This document shows positions 58,201-64,000 of a DNA stretch of 64,000 bases, one piece after another. Numbering within the stretch: position 1 is the stretch's first letter; the number at the start of each line of letters is the position of its first letter. The stretch is from Angiostrongylus vasorum (Eukaryota > Nematoda > Chromadorea > Rhabditida > Metastrongylidae): contig JADANN010000334.1 of NCBI GenBank assembly GCA_018806985.1, positions 62,001 through 126,000 on the forward strand. The letters are read 5' to 3'. Both the position numbers and the translations under genes were made by a program. The notes under the pieces are model-generated. The model ran no database searches. It was not told the DNA's origin and worked only from the letters and a program-made list of their open reading frames with translations.

Positions 58201-61200
58201 TAACTGCAGTCTCTTAGTAACTAGCTAGCACTAGATAACAACTTGTGAAAGGCTAGCACGGCTTTTCATGCTCCTCGAACAGAACTTCATGCCAAACCAG
58301 AAAAATTACATTGTGAAATGGAAATTGATATTCTCTGGATTATTCGTGACTCTTGAGGACGAGCCACTCAAGTATTTAAGGAAGCAAATATTATTCAAAT
58401 TAGGGTATTTTATGGAATTTTACAAACTTCAACTACTAATACCAGGCCGCGCATGTGTTCGCGGGTTTTCTGCCACATTCCTTTCAGATAAGCTTCCTTG
58501 CTGAGCACTCTCCCACAATTTCGCTGGATTTTTAACTGTCTACTTCGCATCGCTTTGTGGAGGATGTAGGTCTGCTTTTAAGGAAGGTGGTTCCAAATAT
58601 TTCAGGTTCTATGCGGAAAACTGTTCGTCCGTGCATTTTTTGTGAGAAAATAGAGCGAATTGATAGCTTCAAGAAATAACAAAAAGGTTAGCAGCACTAT
58701 CTCGATACATCGGTAGACCACCACGAGTCATTGTAAGGGCCAGTTATGCATTCATTCACCTCCAAGCAAAGCTTAATGAAGTCTAATGCATGGCGCATTC
58801 TTCAGAGATTGATCAACGCCGTGAGCTTTATCCTTTTTTTATCCTTTTAATCACATTTGTCCAAAGCAGTGATTTTTTAGTCAAGTTTTTTCTTTGTGAT
58901 TATTTGTACCTGGATGACTTGTTTTCACAGTGTTGGGTAGCCCAATGCACATCTTCAACTAGACTAGTATGTTATTGGTTTGGCAAAAATATTCTCTTCG
59001 GCTTGCATTGTGGAAATCTGTGCCAGGTCGTCGTTAGAAGTAGTCATTTGCACGTTCCTAAATTTCGATCTAACTGCATTTTTAGCTGGATTTGCGAGTG
59101 TAAATATCGAACTCGTCAACTAGCATGACCTCAAAATTACCACGAACGATTTGGCACAATTTGTCACGTCCATTATGCATTGTGCTGCCTGTACAGTTAG
59201 AGGCACTTCGTTGTTTTCCACTCTTAGTTGATCTTCAGAACAAAAGCATCTGAGGAATTCTATGAATGTTACGGAAAATCTAGACTTGACTTCAGCGCAT
59301 CCACAGCTCTGCATAGAAGTGGCAGTGGTTTTTCCTTGTGACGGAAGAAAGAGTTTTCCTTAACAGATTGCACAGAGCGGAAAAATATTTCAAAAACCAA
59401 GTTTCCTTTAACCTCGCTATGACTAGTCGGCATGTATTCCTTTATCGATAGGCTAACACGTGGTTCGCAAATAAACTTTGTTCGGCTAAAGTTCCAACGT
59501 TTTCGTCTTCCTCCGAGCTAATGTCCCGAGTTGTTGTCCACAATTGTTCGTACTCTCAATGTGGTATCTTTGTCATCGTATAGAGCTTATCAGTGAAAGA
59601 ATACATTTTGATTAGTTTTCTTTAAATTGGAAGTCGTAGATCTTTTGTGGGTTATTGTCAATAATCGATTCATATTTTGACTAGGACTTCGAAAACATCA
59701 CACCATCACTTGTGGCTTGCATCCTTATCTCCATGTTGTTGCACTGTTCCCTAGGTGTGGTTTTTATTTTCAGAGAGTTATGAGGGTCTCACTTGCTGCA
59801 GGGAAGCGATAATGCAAGGACAAAACTTCACTTTTTTTTTTGTGAGAGGATATGGCAGATCTTCCTTTGAGCCGTTCTGTTGGCTGCTGACACATGTTAA
59901 AGCGGTTATGTTCATGCGCTGACTTCCTGAGTTGCAATTTTCTCAGTTTATATCCTGACTTGGTCGTATATTCCTAACCACTGTGGTTGGAAATGTGTTT
60001 TTTGAATTCTTGCGAAAGTGGTCAAGTGGATGAGACAACGTGGATTCAAAAGTGGTACGTTCTCGGCAAGGCCTCTGATTTTTCTTGAGGTTTCAGAATC
60101 GTTGGCGCCTGTTGTGCTACTGAGAGATGGGCCCCAGCTGTAGATCGTGATCGTGCGCATAGGAACAATTCCATGTCTTTGTTATTGAGTTTACGTCCAA
60201 GAAACGACAAATTAACTGTGAATTCTATTTCCCAAAGTTTCAAATGTCTTCATGTTGAAGATATGGTTAGATTCGCACGTCGTTTTATTTGGAATCTTTG
60301 ATTCTTTTCCGTATTTCTCAAAAGTTCTTAGTCAGTTGTGCTAAGGAAAGGTATGGGCATATGATTTTTAAATATCTGTTCTGTTTGCTGTCGCCCAATA
60401 TCTCTCAACTTCGGAATATTTGATGAAAAAAGTCCTCACTATTAAGCCAAAGTTTTTATATCCCACTACGTTTAGCCCTTTGACTCCAATAGTGGTGTCG
60501 GTGAAGTATTGAATCGCCCACGTCGTCAATTCGCATTTCATTAGAAGTTACCGCCAACGCTTTCAGCCTTGTCAGGAACTTGTTTTTTTCTAGTTGTACT
60601 CATTTTATTTCATTTTTGATGACCGGACATCACGTTTTATGTGGATTCCACTACTTCTTTTATTGGATCTATTTCTTTGCATTCTTATTCAAGGAAGGTC
60701 TTCGGACTTTACATATGGGTTCGGCTGCTCCTTGAGGATTCTCGGTATTCTTTATGAATGTTAGTACTGGTCGAGCTGGTTCTTCCTTGAATCTTGACAT
60801 AGCCGTGTTGTGGTGTTCCTAGATCATCATCAAAGGCGTTTGTCATCTTTTGTGGATTGGTGGGAGTGAGCTGGTCGAAGAAACGTCTGGCATCAATTTA
60901 TCAGCTCTGGAGAGATGGAATTTTAATTCATCTGGCGCGTGGTCGAAGCAGGGTCTTCTGCGTGTTAAAAGAGATGACAACCACTGCGCTATCCTCTCGA
61001 GAAAGCTGCACCGAGGACCATTTCTGTACTGTTTGTTTCGCCCAAAATAATGTATAATATGATCTTTGGTCCGCCACACTGTTTTATCAGTTTCATTAGT
61101 TGAAACTGATATTGTTTCAGATATCTTTAAGGAAAATTGTTTGTACGAGGGTTATTTGGCAAAATCTCTCTACTTGATATATTTCCTGTTTTCATATGGA

Positions 61201-63015
61201 TTCTTTGACTGAAATTTCAAGCTACAATTTTTTCTTGATAAATTGCTACGAGATATTTTTTCTGACAATTAAGTTCAGAACTAGCAAGAAGGTCCAATCA
61301 AATGATTGTGTAGGTCGCAGCTCGTCAGGCAGCTATCGAAGCTGGGGTACAGGTCGTACCTGGAACGGCCAATCCAATCACTTCTGCGGAGGAAGCCATT
61401 GAATTTGCTAAACAATACGGTACGCCCATTATTCTGAAAGCGGCATATGGAGGTGGAGGTCGTGGTATGCGAAGAGTGGACAACGTGGGCGAGTTAAGTC
61501 GAAAATTTTTTTTGACATGGGTTCAAGTGAGTGAGCCCTTAAATGATCTAACTGGTTCTGCTCGTTAATTAGTCAGCGTAATTTTTAGGTTGCTGAAGCT
61601 TTCCGTCGAGCGTTTTCCGAAGCACAAGCGGCATTTGGCGATGGATCTCTATTCGTGGAAAAATTCGTTGAACGACCAAGGCATATAGAAGTGCAGTTAT
61701 TGGGTACGATTTCGAAAACTTTAAACATAAGAACAACTACCAATCGCACTGGTGCTGAGATATTTGCAAAACTCGGGACCGCTGTTGTCTGCGGTGGAGA
61801 TCGAGCACCTTTCCTTTCCGGGGGCTAACGCGTTCACCAACACACCATGCAGGTCGTTTGCTTCGCCTTTCTTTCAGCTAGTTTTCTATCGACCAATGCC
61901 ATCAGCAATCATCCGCCAACGGGATTGATCTGGGGAGCCCACACTGGCATTGGATCCGGTTAAGCTGATGGCTGTGATTTTAGTATTTTACATAATACCC
62001 TGCTGTGAAAAAACTGCGATAAGCAGCAAATGAAAAAAAGTTAACTAACAACCAGTTGTCATCTAAAAAATGCATCTTGACTGTTAGTTTTTCGATAACC
62101 AAGTGTATTTTACTTGTTGAAAACTTAGTTAAATCATAGAGGCTTTGCTCTATTATCCAAAGGGTATGATTTTTTTTGCCGAAAAACTATTGTAGTTTTG
62201 GAATATTTTGTAATCGGAATTCACAAAAGTTAAAAGTGTAGAATTCGAATTTTTAACAAACTCAGCCCAGTTGCGCCGACCACGCACACGAGTTATACCT
62301 GTGAGGGACACCATCCTGTTGTGATTGAAGAAATTCAGCCTGGTTGAAAGGATAGAGGATGAAGCGACTGGTGTTGATCAACCCCTCAAGGATGCCCTAT
62401 GCATTCAGCTTCATCAAACATCATAGAGGTGTTTGAACCCATGTTTGCCTTATTAAATACCTGTGCTGCCCTATCGTTATATCGAGTCAGTGTTGCTATC
62501 CTGCCAGGCAAGTTTGGTTCCAATTTTTCAATCCTGGATGGATAGAAAGCTTGATGAGCCTCTGGCGCGAGATCGAGCTAGAGACCACGTGTGTATCGTG
62601 TATCGTGTCGCAAAACCAACCACTTTCCTTCGCACCCTCAACTCGCAGGAGGAATAATATATAAGGATTTTGAGTTGTATAAGCATATGCGGAGGAAATT
62701 TTATCATCTTGGCAAGAATCTGTAGAATCCGATAATTACTATTTCTTTCAATGAGGTTCACTAAGAGCTGAGATTTGTTCGTTTAAAGTTGAGAAGGGCA
62801 GTTATGTCCAAGCACGCCTCTGTGATAACGTGACTCACTCCGGGTTAGGTATTAAGATTGCTCTCTATGTATGAGTGAGAACAAATTCCGATTCCCCAGG
62901 TTATTCTTTTTATTTCCAACCAAAATCTTATGTTTTTCGATTTTCAGGAGATAATTATGGAAACCTAATCCACTTGTATGAACGTGATTGCTCTGTGCAA
63001 CGGCGACACCAAAAG
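55134..63015 (+). CDS. pyc-1: Pyruvate carboxylase, 5' part (biotin carboxylase domain)
   Basis: Carboxylates pyruvate to oxaloacetate in mitochondria, using ATP and biotin; the N-terminal domain seen here carboxylates the biotin. Exons: 55134-55228 (or from 55172), 55948-56040, 57082-57195, 57275-57406, 61314-61526, 61589-61703, 62948-63015. The gene continues past the window. Motifs in order: [42 protein letters not shown], the Gly-rich ATP-grasp loop [28 protein letters not shown], and the carboxylase signature [13 protein letters not shown]. About 245 codons are covered. Two oddities are the frame at the exon 1/2 junction and an 11-codon extension at the end of the 61314 exon. Introns of up to 3.9 kb hold SINE-A, repeat B, RTE 5' modules and a PLE end. 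Confidence 0.88.
55632..55797 (-). repeat. SINE-A copy with internal deletion
   Basis: Tail side (CTTTACCCTATATC) and head (GCAGCGCAGTGCCT near 55780) remain; the central block is missing. In pyruvate carboxylase intron 1. Confidence 0.55.
56320..56700 (-). repeat. Solo RTE 5' module, best preserved
   Basis: Starts near 56700 on the minus strand with CACCTCATCGTGGCTGG, runs through the CGGGGGGATTCATTCCCCC hairpin, and ends in GAGGACGGGCCGTACAAG plus TATCCAAG units. Open over more than 120 codons. Confidence 0.7.
58070..58200 (+). repeat. RTE 5' module fragment
   Basis: GGGGATGTATAGTAGGAG and CCTGCAGAGTCTCGCAAGCC match the start of the module at 19150. Confidence 0.5.
58688..58838 (+). repeat. 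SINE-A copy, 5' truncated
   Basis: Begins within the body (AGCAGCACTATCTCGATACA) and runs to the TTTATCCTTTTTT tail. Confidence 0.75.
59391..59600 (+). mobile_element. PLE terminal fragment, decayed hammerhead-like motif
   Basis: CCAAGTTTCCTTTAACCTCG at the left end; AGGCTAACACGTGGTTCG as in 42483 and 43490. The minus-strand motif reads CGGAGGA, A, GACG-AAAA-CGTT, GGAAC: core and GAAA are both mutated. Confidence 0.45.
59601..60864. other. Pyruvate carboxylase intron sequence
   Basis: No exon or repeat recognised. Confidence 0.4.
60865..61005 (-). repeat. Lone tRNA-derived SINE head
   Basis: Minus strand: box A ATAGCGCAGTGGTT near 60993 and B-box-like GCTTCGACCAC near 60945. No tail. Confidence 0.5.
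61752..61985 (-). repeat. Repeat B copy, full length
   Basis: GAGATATTTGCAAAACTC at the left, hairpin region with GGGGGCTAACGCGTTCACC, and TTAAGCTGATGGCTGTGAT at the right. In a pyruvate carboxylase intron. Confidence 0.75.
62352..62625 (-). repeat. SINE-A copy, diverged
   Basis: Tail CATCCTCTATCCT at the left; GGCAAGTTTGGTTCCAATTT marks the central block; the head is eroded. Confidence 0.6.
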
Positions 63016-63885
63016 GTTAGGCTTTTTGTTTCACCTTTTCCTAGTTTAAATGTCAAAACAACAATGGTCTGTGGTGTTAGCTTCTTGTTGTTTTTTACTC
63101 TGTAATGTAGCTCACGAACCTTTCTAAAATGCCATCCTCCTTCGGACGATCTTTGGCAAGCAAATGTTTGTATGTCGATCTCTAATACGTTCGTTCATAG
63201 TGAGAAGTAATACATTCATAGTGAGAAGTAATACAGCCTCATAGGAGGAGCGAAACTCCATTTATGAGTTATGGTCTTGCTCCCTAGATATGTCAAAGAT
63301 ACATAGAAGCAAGAAAACCTACTGGGCCAGAAAGGGGAGAGGTTATGGCTCTAGCGTTCCTTATCGCACGCAGGATTTATAAAGACATGTGGTCTTATTG
63401 TCAGCTTATAGAAATCAACTTGGAAGATTTCCATGAAGCTTGATCACTTCCTCGTGCCGTACTTTTTAGGGTACATCTTTTATCTCCATGTTGGGTGACA
63501 GGGGAGGAGATGGGTTGCAAATAACTATCCGTTATGTGGCATTTCAAATATTCATGAACGTTCTTCGTACTCAGCCACTCAATACTTTAGTAAGGCGTTA
63601 GTGAACAAGTGGGGGAATTGTTTCATTTTAAATCCACAATCTTTTAAATGGATTCTCTTGTAATTTCTTTTACTTAAATTCCGTGCGTCTTACTGTTAGC
63701 TTTTACTGGAGTAGAAGCATTTATTAATACCGTCAAATAATAGGTCTACGTCGAGTTCTGTTGTGGGAAACGAATTCCATTTAGAGAAACAGGGTGTTTT
63801 TTATGAATAATTTGGTTTTTAGTTTGGCTCCTTAATTAAGATCGTTCTGATTGTGTTCGGTATGGTACCTTTTGTTAAGAAGAAT
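63016..63885. other. Pyruvate carboxylase intron sequence, right edge
   Basis: No exon found. The next carboxylase exon should lie beyond the window. Confidence 0.45.
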
Positions 63886-64000
63886 GCGTTTAGCGCAGTG
63901 GTCTGAGGCTCTCTGCAATACACAGGACATCGATCCCCGAGTCCCTGGCCCATCAAGCCTTCCATCCCTCCGGGATCGGCAAATTGGTACCATACTTGTC
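63886..64000 (+). repeat. SINE-A copy, cut by the window end
   Basis: Box A TTAGCGCAGTGGTC, box B GACATCGATCCCC, and central block GGCAAATTGGTACCATACTT up to the last base. Confidence 0.75.

Noticed and set aside
1791..64000. tRNA-like boxes as functional tRNA genes
   Set aside because: Every A/B box pair is followed by a repeated SINE body, and none folds into a proper acceptor stem and anticodon arm. They are SINE heads.
1..64000. CRISPR arrays, operons or bacterial regulatory sites
   Set aside because: No short direct repeats with regular spacers. Genes are intron-split and eukaryotic.

Overview
The window looks like nuclear DNA of a nematode, most likely a clade V strongylid (hookworm-like). 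The reasons are small exons joined by GT...TTTCAG introns, a splice acceptor abutting an initiator ATG in the way spliced-leader acceptors do, and a heavy load of tRNA-derived SINEs, RTE-type LINEs and Penelope-like elements. The species call is inference. Nothing bacterial is present.

Three conserved genes lie on the + strand. (1) A mitochondrial-type glycerol-3-phosphate acyltransferase (GPAM family), 4379-13887, with 16 phase-consistent exons; only its first exon(s) are missing. (2) A DCAF5/WDR22-like WD40 protein, 16573-27645, with 14 phase-consistent exons from ATG to stop (585 residues). (3) The 5' part of pyruvate carboxylase, 55134 to about 63015, which runs off the right edge and has two splice or frame anomalies. 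On the - strand at 96-1309 there is a compact four-exon gene (286 residues) that I do not recognise. A lone exon at 48944-49048 resembles a WD40 blade. The three named genes act in different pathways (glycerolipid synthesis, CUL4 ubiquitin-ligase substrate selection, anaplerosis), and nothing suggests an operon.

The rest is mostly repeats. Three short families dominate. SINE-A (about 19 copies, about 280 bp) has a tRNA-like head and an ATCCTTT tail. SINE-C (5 copies plus 2 lone heads) has a tRNA-like head and a different tail. Repeat B (11 copies, about 230 bp) often occurs as inverted pairs. SINE-A and SINE-C share a central block although their tails differ. A degenerate RTE LINE lies at 28.64-31.43 kb (-), with solo copies of its 5' module scattered elsewhere. 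A mariner transposase remnant sits in a GPAT intron.

The most unusual material is a set of Penelope-like (PLE) derivatives at 35.3-36.5, 45.6-46.3 and 53.9-54.85 kb, with shorter relatives elsewhere. Each large copy is a snap-back: two long inverted arms flank all or part of a GIY-YIG endonuclease tail, with no reverse transcriptase. Each arm carries a hammerhead-ribozyme-like core whose stem II pairing is kept by compensating changes between copies. The 27.5 kb between DCAF5 and pyruvate carboxylase is almost entirely this kind of material.
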